A stretch of 64,000 nt of DNA from a bacterium. GTDB taxonomy: Bacteria > Planctomycetota > Planctomycetia > Pirellulales > Pirellulaceae. The notes below the pieces were generated by a model. The model saw nothing but the letters and a program-made list of their open reading frames with translations. It ran no database searches and was not told the DNA's origin. Both the position numbers and the translations under genes were made by a program. Each line of letters starts with the position of its first letter. Position 1 is the first letter of the stretch. The stretch spans positions 248,001 to 312,000 of the forward strand of contig WGNR01000001.1 in the NCBI GenBank assembly GCA_016124445.1. The letters run 5' to 3'. Of the stretch, positions 46,259 through 55,144 are shown in pieces.

Positions 46259-48202
46259 TTAGTCTTTCTTCACCTCGAACTCGGCGTCGATGGCATCGTC
46301 GTCGCCACCATCCTTCGTCTCGCCGGACGGGGCTTCCCCACCGGCAGCTTCCGGATTGTTGGCCGCGGCGGCCTCGTACAGGACCTTGCTGACGGCGTGC
46401 GAAGCAGCTTCCAGTTCGCTGATCGCGGACTTGATCGCTTCGACGTCCTCGCCCTTGGCAGCTTCACGAACCTTGCCGATCGAAGCTTCCAGCGGGGTCT
46501 TGTCGCTCTCGGAAATCTTGTCGCCCGCTTCCTTGATCAGCTTTTCAAGCTGGAAGCAACGCGATTCGGCTTCGTTGCGAGCTTCGGCCAGTTCACGCTT
46601 CCGCTTGTCTTCGGCAGCGTGCTCTTCGGCATCTTTCTGCATCCGATCGATTTCGTCCTTCGACAGGCCAGAACTCTGCTTGATCTCAACCTTCATTTCC
46701 TTGCCGGTACCGACATCCTTCGCCGACACGTTCAGGATGCCGTTCTGGTCGATGTCGAATTTGACTTCGATCTGTGGCATACCGCGCGGAGCAGGAGCAA
46801 TACCGTCGAGATTGAATTCATCGAGCAAGCGGTTATCGGCCGCCATCGGACGTTCCCCTTGGAACACGCGAACGGTCACCGCACTCTGGTTGTCTTCAGC
46901 GGTGCTGAAGGTCTGCTTCTTTTCGGTCGGGATCGTGGTGTTGCGTTCGACCAACTTGGTGAACACGCCACCCAAGGTTTCGATACCAAGCGAAAGCGGA
47001 GTCACGTCCAACAGCAGCACGTCTTTGCGGCCACCTTCGGCCAGCACGCTACCTTGGATCGCAGCCCCAGCCGCAACCACTTCGTCCGGATTCACACCTT
47101 TGTGTGGGTCCTTGCCGAAGATCTTCTTGACCATTTCCTGGACCTTCGGGATTCGAGTCGAACCACCGACCAGGACCACCTCGTCGATGTCGCTGGCGGA
47201 AAGGTTGGAATCCTTCAGGGCCTTTTCAACCGGAATCCGACAACGTTCGATTAGGTCATCGGTCATCTGCTCGAATTGGCTACGGGAAATCGTCAACTGC
47301 AAGTGCTTCGGACCGGAGGCATCCGCCGTGATGAACGGCAGGTTGATGTCGGTTGAAGCCTGGCCGCTGAGTTCTTTCTTCGCCTTCTCGCAGGCTTCCT
47401 GCAGACGCTGCAGAGCCATCTGGTCCTGGCGAAGATCAATACCGTTGTCTTTCTTGAACTGATCAGCGACGTAGTTGATCAACTTCTCGTCGAAGTCGTC
47501 ACCACCAAGGTGCGTATCACCATTGGTGCTGATCACTTCGAACACGGTTCGTCCGCCGTCATCACCATCTTCTGGAGGCGAAACCTCCAGGATCGAGATG
47601 TCGAACGTGCCGCCACCCAAGTCGAACACGGCGATCTTCTCGGCCTTGTTCTTGCCCAACCCATAAGCCAATGCGGCCGCGGTCGGTTCGTTGATGATAC
47701 GAGCGACTTCCAGACCGGCGATCTGGCCGGCGTCTTTGGTGGCCTGACGCTGGGCGTCGTTGAAGTACGCAGGAACCGTGATCACGGCTTTGCTGACCTT
47801 GTGCCCCAAGTAGCTTTCCGCAGCAGCCTTCAATTTCTGAAGAACCTTCGCCGAAACTTCCGGGGGCGTGAGTTGTTTGTCGCCGATTTGAACCTTGACG
47901 TATTCGTTGGCGCTACCAACGACTTTGTACGGAACAAGCTTTTCTTCCGAGTCGACTTCGCTATGCCGACGACCCATGAAACGCTTGATCGAGTAGATCG
48001 TCTTGGTCGGGTTGGTCACGGCCTGTCGTCGGGCCGGTTCGCCAACTAGAACTTCCCCTTTGTCGGTATAGCCGACCACGCTAGGGGTAAGCCGGCTACC
48101 CTCTGCGTTCGGAATCACTTTCGGTTCCGAACCTTCCATGACCGCGACCACGGAGTTCGTGGTACCGAGGTCGATGCCAATAATCACTTCGCCTTGTGCC
48201 AT
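46259..48202 (-). CDS. dnaK: Molecular chaperone DnaK (Hsp70)
   Basis: 647 residues. The ATPase domain starts [13 protein letters not shown] and includes the phosphate loop FDLGGGTFD, and [11 protein letters not shown] near 340. The interdomain linker sequence [14 protein letters not shown] and the substrate-binding beta domain follow. The C-terminus is Ala/Gly/Asp-rich ending FEVKKD. The length matches the family (about 640). Partners dnaJ and grpE are not in the window. Start ATG 48202 with GAGAGGTAACC upstream. Confidence 0.98.
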   Translation of the reverse strand: MAQGEVIIGIDLGTTNSVVAVMEGSEPKVIPNAEGSRLTPSVVGYTDKGEVLVGEPARRQAVTNPTKTIYSIKRFMGRRHSEVDSEEKLVPYKVVGSANEYVKVQIGDKQLTPPEVSAKVLQKLKAAAESYLGHKVSKAVITVPAYFNDAQRQATKDAGQIAGLEVARIINEPTAAALAYGLGKNKAEKIAVFDLGGGTFDISILEVSPPEDGDDGGRTVFEVISTNGDTHLGGDDFDEKLINYVADQFKKDNGIDLRQDQMALQRLQEACEKAKKELSGQASTDINLPFITADASGPKHLQLTISRSQFEQMTDDLIERCRIPVEKALKDSNLSASDIDEVVLVGGSTRIPKVQEMVKKIFGKDPHKGVNPDEVVAAGAAIQGSVLAEGGRKDVLLLDVTPLSLGIETLGGVFTKLVERNTTIPTEKKQTFSTAEDNQSAVTVRVFQGERPMAADNRLLDEFNLDGIAPAPRGMPQIEVKFDIDQNGILNVSAKDVGTGKEMKVEIKQSSGLSKDEIDRMQKDAEEHAAEDKRKRELAEARNEAESRCFQLEKLIKEAGDKISESDKTPLEASIGKVREAAKGEDVEAIKSAISELEAASHAVSKVLYEAAAANNPEAAGGEAPSGETKDGGDDDAIDAEFEVKKD

Positions 48203-48635
48203 GATGGTTACCTCTCTTCTTTCGCTGAAACCGCGCCGCTGTGGGCAACAGAATTCTCATAATGTATTTGGACCAAGCCAATCGCTTGGTTTTTCGACTT
48301 TGATCACACCCAATCGGCCTTCTAAGGTGAATTCCGATCGGCTGCCCAACACATTGCAACGCGTATGCCAAAACTGTCCATGCAGAGGCACATAAACCCA
48401 TAAATCGTTTCCTGAAATACACTTACAGCAATGGCGTTTTTCCCGTCGCAAAGATTGGTTCCATTCCCGAGAGAATTCTCTGCCAAAATGGCAGCGAAGT
48501 CACACAAACTCTCTCCGGACCTAGGTTTATGACTCCGACAGACAAGCTATGATGACGATAGCCCACTACAAACTAAAGCGTGATACGACAACCAATCTCT
48601 GGAAGTCGCTCTAACCCATCCTCAGGCTCCCCAAC
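48203..48635. other. Intergenic region between divergent dnaK and pheA
   Basis: About 430 bases carrying the promoters of both genes. I looked for a CIRCE-type inverted repeat (TTAGCACTC-N9-GAGTGCTAA) and a sigma-32-like CTTGAA/CCCCAT pair and did not find a convincing one. No RNA gene is recognisable. Confidence 0.5.
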
Positions 48636-49724
48636 ATGGCAAAAGTACCGCGAAAGACCTCGAAGACGGACCTTAAGAAGTCACTCGCCAAGATCGATCA
48701 GCAGATCCTGACGCTCCTGGCAAATCGAGTCGATACCTGCCAGAAAATGGTTCAAGCCGAGCCAGGCAAGACGATTGAGCAACAACTAAGTTCCGAAGAA
48801 ACAGAACTCCAGACCCTGCTTGCCTCGAACAAAACCCGCCTCGAAAACGCGTCGATTGCCCCAGTGATTCAAGAGGTGCTGAGTGTTTGCCGGAGTGCCT
48901 CGCGACGGCTGAGAATTGCCTATCTCGGGCCGCAGTACAGCTATTCGCATCAGGCGGCGGTCGAGAAATTTGGAGCCAATGCAGACTATTCACCAGTTGC
49001 CACGATTGCCGCAGTCTTCGAGGAAATTCAGCGAAACCAAGCCGACTTTGGGCTCGTTCCGGTCGAGAACTCGAATGATGGCCGCGTGACCGACACACTC
49101 GAAATGTTCGCGAAACTGCCAACCAAGATCTGTGGCGAGGTGAAGCTTCACATCCACCACCAGTTGCTCGCCAAATGTAATCGCGAATCGATCAAAGAGG
49201 TCTTCAGCAAGCCACAAGCGCTTTCGCAATGTCGCAACTGGTTGGCCAAGCATCTTCCGGCGGCTCGGCCGATCGAAATGACCAGCACTGCGGCGGCGGC
49301 TCAACTTGCCGCCCAGAAAGACGGAGCCGCAGCGATCGCAAGTCGAGCAGCTGGACTGAATTACAATCTCGAGACGATCGCCTCAAACATCGAGGATAAC
49401 CCCAACAACATTACCCGTTTTGCAGTCATTTCCCACGACATGGGTCCCAAAACCGGCAATGACAAGACCGCGATCTTGTTCCAAACGGAACACAAGCCCG
49501 GAGCACTGGCCGATGCGATGAACATCTTCAAGAAGAACCGGCTCAATTTGACCTGGATCGAGTCGTTTCCGGTAGCCAACTCCCCCGAGGAGTACCTCTT
49601 TTTCGTCGAAATGGAGGGGCATAGCTCGGAACTGAAGATTCGCCGGGCGGTCAGTTCCCTGGAGAAAAAGGCCCTGCGGTTGGAGATTCTCGGCTCTTAC
49701 CAAAAGATGGATCCGGTCAATTGA
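48636..49724 (+). CDS. pheA: Bifunctional chorismate mutase/prephenate dehydratase (P-protein)
   Basis: Makes phenylpyruvate for phenylalanine. 362 residues: N-terminal AroQ-type mutase region (about 10-90, LAKIDQQILTLLANR), prephenate dehydratase (about 93-270) with the catalytic TRF at 260-262, and a C-terminal ACT domain (about 275-360). The ACT binding motifs are altered: the ESRP motif reads ESFP (309-312) and the GALV motif reads GALA (289-292), so phenylalanine feedback may be changed. Basic leader of about ten residues. The tyrosine-branch gene tyrA is at 28480. Confidence 0.93.
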   Translation: MAKVPRKTSKTDLKKSLAKIDQQILTLLANRVDTCQKMVQAEPGKTIEQQLSSEETELQTLLASNKTRLENASIAPVIQEVLSVCRSASRRLRIAYLGPQYSYSHQAAVEKFGANADYSPVATIAAVFEEIQRNQADFGLVPVENSNDGRVTDTLEMFAKLPTKICGEVKLHIHHQLLAKCNRESIKEVFSKPQALSQCRNWLAKHLPAARPIEMTSTAAAAQLAAQKDGAAAIASRAAGLNYNLETIASNIEDNPNNITRFAVISHDMGPKTGNDKTAILFQTEHKPGALADAMNIFKKNRLNLTWIESFPVANSPEEYLFFVEMEGHSSELKIRRAVSSLEKKALRLEILGSYQKMDPVN

Positions 49725-49915
49725 GCATAGCCTCGATAGGGCCCTACGCGATCAAATTCTCTCGAAAAATATGCCCCTATCTGGTGTTAGGAGACCTCGA
49801 CGGCGCTGCCAGCACTTTGCTATATTTACGGGTTTCATTCCAAAATCTTAGAGCGACTTAGATCTAGCCAAACCACTTCGCCGCGACGCGGTGGAAGTTT
49901 CAAGGAGAACGACGG

Positions 49916-50671
49916 GTGAGACGTCCTTTCATCGCAGGCAACTGGAAAATGAATACAACCAAAGCGGATGGTGTTGCTTTGGTGAAAGGCGTGGCGGACG
50001 GAAATACCGCCGGAGATTCGGTGGAAGTTGCCGTTTGTGCTCCCAGCGTCTATCTGGATGCAGTGGCGACCGCCGCTGGCGGCAAGGTCGGAGTCGGAGC
50101 ACAAAACTGTTACCACGAGGCTTCCGGAGCTTTCACCGGCGAGATCTCTGCAGCGATGGCCAAGGACATCGGCTGCCAATATGTGATTCTGGGCCACAGC
50201 GAACGCCGCCACATCTTCGGCGAATCGAATTCGGACGTCTGCAAGAAGGTTCATGCCGTTCTCGCAGCAGGGTTGGTCCCGATCGTCTGCGTTGGCGAAT
50301 TGCTTGAAGAACGCGAAGCCGGCAAGACAACGGATGTTGTTGCCGAGCAGATGTACGGCAGCCTGGCAGGCGTTACGACCGAACAAATGAAATCCGTTGT
50401 CATCGCCTACGAACCCGTTTGGGCAATCGGGACCGGTAAGGTTGCGACTCCTGAACAAGCCGAAGAAGTTCATGCCGGTATTCGTTCGCTGATGACGGCT
50501 AAGTATGGCGAAGAGGTCGCCAGTTCGGTTCGGATTCAATATGGCGGCAGCGTGAAGCCCGATAACGCCGCGGAACTTCTTTCGCAGCCCAACATCGACG
50601 GAGCCCTAGTCGGGGGCGCTTCGCTCAAGGCGGATAGCTTCCTCGGTATCATCGCAGGTGCCAAGTCGTAG
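49916..50671 (+). CDS. tpiA: Triosephosphate isomerase
   Basis: Glycolytic isomerase of 251 residues. Active-site residues are K11 in GNWKMN, H94 in LGHSERR and E166 in [11 protein letters not shown]; loop 6 and the phosphate-binding GGSVKP are intact. Start GTG 49916 with AAGGAGA upstream. secG follows by about 86 bases, an order seen in many bacteria. Confidence 0.97.
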   Translation: MRRPFIAGNWKMNTTKADGVALVKGVADGNTAGDSVEVAVCAPSVYLDAVATAAGGKVGVGAQNCYHEASGAFTGEISAAMAKDIGCQYVILGHSERRHIFGESNSDVCKKVHAVLAAGLVPIVCVGELLEEREAGKTTDVVAEQMYGSLAGVTTEQMKSVVIAYEPVWAIGTGKVATPEQAEEVHAGIRSLMTAKYGEEVASSVRIQYGGSVKPDNAAELLSQPNIDGALVGGASLKADSFLGIIAGAKS

Positions 50672-50757
50672 GCGAACGTACATTCCCTGGTCGAGTTTGC
50701 AATCCAGCAAACTCCATTCAAACCCCATAGCACGGACGTATTCAGAAGTAGCCACTC

Positions 50758-51264
50758 ATGACCAGTCCCATTCTTTTCGGGTTCCTACAATTCATTCTCG
50801 GTCCGCTCATTTTCATGACGTCGGTCTTCCTGATCCTGGTGGTGCTGGTCCAGCGCGGCCGAGGCGGCGGACTGACTGGTGCGCTGGGCGGTGCAGGCGG
50901 CCAGAGTGCCTTTGGCGCCAAAGCAGGCGACGTTTTCACAAAGATCACGATCGTCGTGGCAATCTTCTGGATTCTGCTTTGCATTTTGGCCACGATGACG
51001 CTGCAAGATAAGGGCGATAGCAAGGTTCAAGGCGAGGGCGGCACATCCGCTCCTGCATCCAGCACCCTGCCGGCCAATCCAGCTCCAGGAGGCGGGCCAG
51101 CGATGACCATTCCTCCGGTTAAAGAAGGTGAGAAGCCTGCGGAAACGGCGGCGCCTTCCGAAAACAAACCTTCCGCGGACCTGGAACCGCCGGCCAATAC
51201 TGAGTCGAAACCAACTCCACCAGCGGAAGAAGCACCAAAGACCGAAAGCAAGCCTGCGGAATAG
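50758..51264 (+). CDS. secG: Preprotein translocase subunit SecG with long C-terminal tail
   Basis: 168 residues. Two membrane helices (about 8-32 and 62-83) flank a Gly-rich cytoplasmic loop (QRGRGGGLTGALGGAGGQ), as in SecG. After residue 90 comes an 80-residue tail rich in Pro, Ala, Glu and Lys that typical SecG (about 75-110 aa) lacks. The tail has no recognisable domain. Start ATG 50758. Part of the run tpiA-secG-yicC-gmk-rpoZ-coaC. Confidence 0.92.
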   Translation: MTSPILFGFLQFILGPLIFMTSVFLILVVLVQRGRGGGLTGALGGAGGQSAFGAKAGDVFTKITIVVAIFWILLCILATMTLQDKGDSKVQGEGGTSAPASSTLPANPAPGGGPAMTIPPVKEGEKPAETAAPSENKPSADLEPPANTESKPTPPAEEAPKTESKPAE

Positions 51265-51392
51265 CATTCATTCGGCAAGCCCTGCTCAACATAGACTTCC
51301 CCAGGAGGCACACCTCGGGGAAGTTCCTGTTTGTTTCCAGTAAGTAAGTATCTATCCCCATTGGCGTCGCAAACACGCGGAGATCACCCAAC

Positions 51393-52277
51393 ATGCTGCT
51401 GAGCATGACCGGCTACGGCGATGCCCACCTGCATACCGAAGAGATTTCGGCTTCGGTCGAAGTGCGGTCGGTTAACAACCGCTATTTCAAACTGGCCGTG
51501 CGGGGTATCGAATTGTTCAGCGGGCTCGAATCTCAAATCGAAGCTGTCACGCGGAAATTCATCAATCGCGGGACCGTGACGATCAACCTCCGCGTCAGGC
51601 AAGTTGCCACGGCAGATCGATACCGAATCGACTCGGCCGTGTTGAAAGGCTACCTCCACCAGATTCACGAACTCGGTTCACAGGTTGGCCTGACCGAAAC
51701 ACCGCACATCGATTCGGTCCTCCAACTTCCCGGTGTCGTGCAGGAAAACACCGACACCGACGACGAGTCGATCAATGCTTGGCCGTTGATCGAAAAGGTC
51801 TTGCATACCGCACTTGAGAAGTTCGATGCCATGCGTCGGCACGAAGGTGAAACAACAACGCAGGACCTACGAAACAACCTGAGCTTGATCGCCCAACACC
51901 TGGAAAGCATTGAAGCCAAAGCCCCCGAAGTGGTTTCCGGCTACCGCGAGCGGATGTCAGACCGCGTCAACAAAGTGCTCGAAGAATTCGACGTGACCGT
52001 CGATCCCGCGACCCTCCTTCGGGAAGTGGCGATCTTTACTGATCGGGTCAACATCTCGGAAGAGATCGTGCGACTAAAGAGTCACCTGGGGCAGTTTGAA
52101 ATGTTCCTGACGCAAAAGGAATCGACCGGGCGAAAGCTCGATTTCCTGACGCAGGAGCTATTTCGCGAAACGAACACGATTGGATCGAAAGCGAACGACG
52201 CTGAGATCGCCAAGGCAGTTGTCGAAATGAAGACCGCGATCGAAAAGATCCGGGAACAAGTTCAGAATATTGAGTAA
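51393..52277 (+). CDS. YicC/YloC family protein (putative endoribonuclease)
   Basis: 294 residues. The N-terminus MLLSMTGYGDA and the following SVEVRSVNNRYFK are the YicC signature, and the C-terminal DUF1732 helix region (ETNTIGSKANDAEIAK) is present. YicC-type proteins are reported as RNases acting with small-RNA pathways in E. coli. The gene sits just upstream of gmk, as in many genomes. Confidence 0.95.
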   Translation: MLLSMTGYGDAHLHTEEISASVEVRSVNNRYFKLAVRGIELFSGLESQIEAVTRKFINRGTVTINLRVRQVATADRYRIDSAVLKGYLHQIHELGSQVGLTETPHIDSVLQLPGVVQENTDTDDESINAWPLIEKVLHTALEKFDAMRRHEGETTTQDLRNNLSLIAQHLESIEAKAPEVVSGYRERMSDRVNKVLEEFDVTVDPATLLREVAIFTDRVNISEEIVRLKSHLGQFEMFLTQKESTGRKLDFLTQELFRETNTIGSKANDAEIAKAVVEMKTAIEKIREQVQNIE

Positions 52278-52302
52278 CCAAAGCATCGAATCATTGTCCG
52301 GT

Positions 52303-52905
52303 ATGACGCAGACGACGCACGGCATTTTGGTCATCCTCTCTGGGCCCTCGGGGGCCGGAAAGAGTACCGTTGTGCGAAAACTGCTGGAACTACCAGAACC
52401 TTCGATTGAACTGAGCATTTCCGCAACAACCCGATCACCTCGCGAAGGAGAAACCGACGGCGTTGACTATCACTTTCTGAGCAAGGAAGAGTTCCAACGC
52501 CGAATCGACAACGATCAATTCCTGGAGTATGTCGAAGTTTTCCGTACCGGCCATCTGTACGGAACCCTTCGATCGGAAGTCGAATCACGAATCAAACAGG
52601 GTATTTCCGTCCTGTTGGAAATCGATGTCGAAGGGGCCGAAAAGGTCGCCCAGAAGTACCCGGAAGCAGTCACTATTTTCATTAGCCCTGAGTCAGAAGA
52701 AGAACTGGAACGACGACTTCGCGACCGGGGAACTGAAACTGAAGAAGCCATCAATCGGCGGTTGGAAACAGCCAAGCACGAAATGCGGGCATCTGCCTGG
52801 TATCGTTACCGGGTAGTCAACCGGGCCGAAGCCGCCGATCAAGCCGTTACACAACTTGCGGACATTATCCGTCAGGAAAAGGAGGAGCGATGCTCGAAGA
52901 ACTGA
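52303..52905 (+). CDS. gmk: Guanylate kinase
   Basis: Phosphorylates GMP to GDP. 200 residues from ATG 52303 (a TTG at 52270 is open in frame and overlaps the yicC stop). P-loop GPSGAGKST (14-22), GMP-binding segments SATTRSPREGE and YGT, and the lid region RRLRDRGTETEE are present. The rpoZ start overlaps its end by 16 bases, implying coupled translation. Confidence 0.96.
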   Translation: MTQTTHGILVILSGPSGAGKSTVVRKLLELPEPSIELSISATTRSPREGETDGVDYHFLSKEEFQRRIDNDQFLEYVEVFRTGHLYGTLRSEVESRIKQGISVLLEIDVEGAEKVAQKYPEAVTIFISPESEEELERRLRDRGTETEEAINRRLETAKHEMRASAWYRYRVVNRAEAADQAVTQLADIIRQEKEERCSKN

Positions 52906-53156
52906 AAGAAGAATTCATCATCAAGAAGGTCGGTGGCCGTTTTAAGCTTTCGACACTGATCCAAAAGCGACTGGTTGCCCTGAATGCTGGTAGCCGCCCG
53001 CTGGTCGACATGGCCTCAGACAACAAGATGGAAATCGTCCTGGAAGAAATCAAGCAGGATAAGATCTTCCTGGACACCTCGAACGAATTGCGCACCGCAG
53101 CCGATGGCGATGTGATGATCAAGTCGTTCGACGCAATCATGAGCGACGAACTGTGA
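52890..53156 (+). CDS. rpoZ: DNA-directed RNA polymerase subunit omega
   Basis: 88 residues. Family landmarks are VGGRFKLSTLIQKR near the N-terminus and ALNAGSRPLVD, matching the omega core that clamps the beta' C-terminus. Start ATG 52890 inside gmk; the stop overlaps the coaC start by four bases (GTGA). Location between gmk and the coa gene is the classic context for rpoZ. Confidence 0.9.
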   Translation: MLEELKEEFIIKKVGGRFKLSTLIQKRLVALNAGSRPLVDMASDNKMEIVLEEIKQDKIFLDTSNELRTAADGDVMIKSFDAIMSDEL

Positions 53157-53692
53157 AGCACCGTAAGGTCATCATCGGTGTCACCGGCGGCATCGCTGCC
53201 TACAAGACCCCTGCTTTGGTCAGTCAACTTGTCAAAGCAAACGTCGACGTCACCGTGGTGATGACCGCCGCTTCCCAGCAGTTTGCCGGCGTTGCTACGC
53301 TGTCTGCCCTGTCGGGAAAGCCTGTTCACACAAAGCTCTTTGACGACTCCATGCCGCTTGGCGCGCACATCGAACTGGCCCGCCAAGCGGCTTTGCTTTG
53401 CATTGTGCCCGCCTCGGCCGATTTCCTGGCCAAGGCCGCCTTGGGCATGGCAGACGATCTGCTGAGCACACTCTACTTGGCGTTCACCGGCGACGTCATG
53501 ATGTGCCCTGCGATGAACAAAGAAATGTGGGCTCATGCGGCCGTTCAAAGAAATCTGAAAACGCTGGTCGAAGATGGCGTTCAAATCATCGGCCCCGATT
53601 CTGGCTGGCAGAGCTGCCGTGTCGAAGGGGAAGGGCGCATGACCGAGCCCGACGAAATCTTTCAGGCAATCGAGGCTTGGTTCGGCTCCTAA
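53153..53692 (+). CDS. coaC: Phosphopantothenoylcysteine decarboxylase (CoaC domain only)
   Basis: FMN-dependent decarboxylase of CoA synthesis, 179 residues from GTG 53153. H72, the PXMNXXMW motif PAMNKEMW (119-126) and Cys155 in the SCRVEGEGRM segment are in place. The PASANT motif reads PASADF (86-91). In most bacteria this gene is a CoaBC fusion of about 400 residues; here the synthetase half is absent and a stop plus a terminator-like hairpin follow, so CoaB must be encoded elsewhere. Confidence 0.9.
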   Translation: MKHRKVIIGVTGGIAAYKTPALVSQLVKANVDVTVVMTAASQQFAGVATLSALSGKPVHTKLFDDSMPLGAHIELARQAALLCIVPASADFLAKAALGMADDLLSTLYLAFTGDVMMCPAMNKEMWAHAAVQRNLKTLVEDGVQIIGPDSGWQSCRVEGEGRMTEPDEIFQAIEAWFGS

Positions 53693-53711
53693 GGGTTTGA
53701 CGATTGGCGCA

Positions 53712-53745
53712 ACAAAAAAGCGACGCCATAAGCATCGCTTTCGTC
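53712..53745. terminator. Weak bidirectional terminator-like hairpin
   Basis: Stem AAAGCGA-G/C-TCGCTTT with an imperfect upper part and A/T runs on the flanks, between the convergent coaC and 62-residue protein genes. Confidence 0.6.
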
Positions 53746-53771
53746 GTTTCGTGGTACAGCGGAATCGAAAT

Positions 53772-53960
53772 CTATGATTCCAGACCCCAACGCTGGATCA
53801 GCTCTTCAGCAGCCGGAGTCAGCTTGCGGAGCTTGTGAGCGATCTTTCGCTTTTCGTCGTTCGAGGGATTCTTAGCCAAGGCAGCCTTGAACTTGGCATA
53901 GACTTTCTTGCGATGACGACGACGTTTCAGCTCCTGGTGGCGTTCGCTAATGACCGGCAC
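53772..53960 (-). CDS. Small basic protein of unknown function (DUF6800-like)
   Basis: 62 residues, about 30 percent Lys and Arg, with predicted helices (ISERHQELKRRRHRKK, KRKIAHKLRKLTPAAEE). It resembles a short planctomycete family that I recall as DUF6800, but I am not certain of that assignment. Charge and size recall a ribosomal or RNA-binding protein. Start ATG 53960. It stands alone, convergent with coaC. Confidence 0.75.
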   Translation of the reverse strand: MPVISERHQELKRRRHRKKVYAKFKAALAKNPSNDEKRKIAHKLRKLTPAAEELIQRWGLES

Positions 53961-54262
53961 GCGAATGTTCCTTGTGATGGACGGAAAGGGTGAATCAATG
54001 AAAGACGCTCTATAGGCGTCCGCTTTGTGTGCTCTGGAAACCCCACAATGTACGAAGTTCGCCGATTTTCGTCAATCGGCCACCCTCCTTTTCGCGAGGA
54101 CAAACTGGATTGATGCCGAGTCTTGCCCCCTAATTGCCAATTTAAGGCTCAGGTAATTGACTCCGGGCGACGCTTGGCGGAGACTAAAACTCTCGGCACA
54201 CCCTAGGTTTTTACCAACCTTCCCTGCTTGCCATTACCCTCACGCATTCTGGAGAGACTACG
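53961..54262. other. Intergenic stretch without a recognisable gene
   Basis: About 300 bases between divergent genes. Promoters must lie here, but no conserved element stands out. Confidence 0.5.
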
Positions 54263-54991
54263 ATGCGAATCCTTGCCTGCTTGATGCTAACCCTCCTGGT
54301 TGCTGCCCCCGTCTGGGCGGAAGATGCAGCCACCAAACAGCAGATACCAGCCCTCAAACCAGAGCCGCGCGGCGACTGGTGGATCAAACGCCACGAACAA
54401 AAACTCCAGGCGATCAAAGACGCCGATAAGATCGATGTTGTCTTCATCGGTGACTCGATCACCCACGGCTGGGAAGGCTCGGGCAAAGCGATCTGGGAAG
54501 AGTATTTCGGTTCCATGCACCCGCTGAACATTGGCTACAGCGGTGATCGCACCGAACACGTTCTGTGGCGTTTCGATCATGGCGAGTTGGATGGCTACAA
54601 GCCGAAAGTTGCCGTCATCATGATCGGCACCAATAACACCGGACAGCGTCAAGACAAGTCGGAAGACACTGCGGCCGGTGTCGAAGCCATCGTTGAAGAA
54701 CTGCACGAGAAGCAACCAGAGACCAAGATCCTGTTGTTGGCAATCTTTCCCCGCGGCGCCACCACCGACGATAAGCTTCGCAAGCTGAACGACGGTGCCA
54801 ACAAGCTCATCAAAGAAGCCGTGAAGGGCAAGGACTACGTCACCTATCTCGATATCAACAAGGTCTTCCTGACCGACGACGGCGTGCTGACCAAGGAAAT
54901 CATGCCGGACCTGCTGCACCCCAAGCAAGCTGGTTACAAGCTGTGGGCCGAAGCCATCACGCCAAAGCTGAAAGAACTGCTCGGTCAGTAG
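54263..54991 (+). CDS. Secreted SGNH/GDSL hydrolase
   Basis: 242 residues. Signal peptide MRILACLMLTLLVAAPVWA|ED. The catalytic set is complete: S65 in GDSITHGW, the glycine of block II (GYSGDR), GTNN in block III, and D216/H219 in DLLHP. It resembles PAF-acetylhydrolase-type or carbohydrate esterase SGNH proteins, and is related to the N-terminal domain of the protein encoded at 39021. Start ATG 54263 with GGAGAG upstream. A terminator follows. Confidence 0.92.
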   Translation: MRILACLMLTLLVAAPVWAEDAATKQQIPALKPEPRGDWWIKRHEQKLQAIKDADKIDVVFIGDSITHGWEGSGKAIWEEYFGSMHPLNIGYSGDRTEHVLWRFDHGELDGYKPKVAVIMIGTNNTGQRQDKSEDTAAGVEAIVEELHEKQPETKILLLAIFPRGATTDDKLRKLNDGANKLIKEAVKGKDYVTYLDINKVFLTDDGVLTKEIMPDLLHPKQAGYKLWAEAITPKLKELLGQ

Positions 54992-55019
54992 TCGCCGATC
55001 AGCACCAGCCAAACATCCG

Positions 55020-55055
55020 AGACCGGGCCTCGTCACAGAGTCCCGGTCTTTTTTT
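55020..55055 (+). terminator. Intrinsic terminator of the SGNH hydrolase gene
   Basis: Stem AGACCGGG/CCCGGTCT followed by seven T. Confidence 0.9.
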
Positions 55056-55144
55056 GTGCAAGTGGGCCAAATCTTTTTGACCTCGCTCGATCCAAAAGGG
55101 ATGATGAAATACCCATCCTTTTCATCCCGCCGGAGATCCCCTCA

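Noticed and set aside
48203..48635. Possible small RNA or heat-shock promoter before dnaK
   Set aside because: No hairpin with T run or convincing sigma-32-like motif; only ordinary intergenic sequence is seen.
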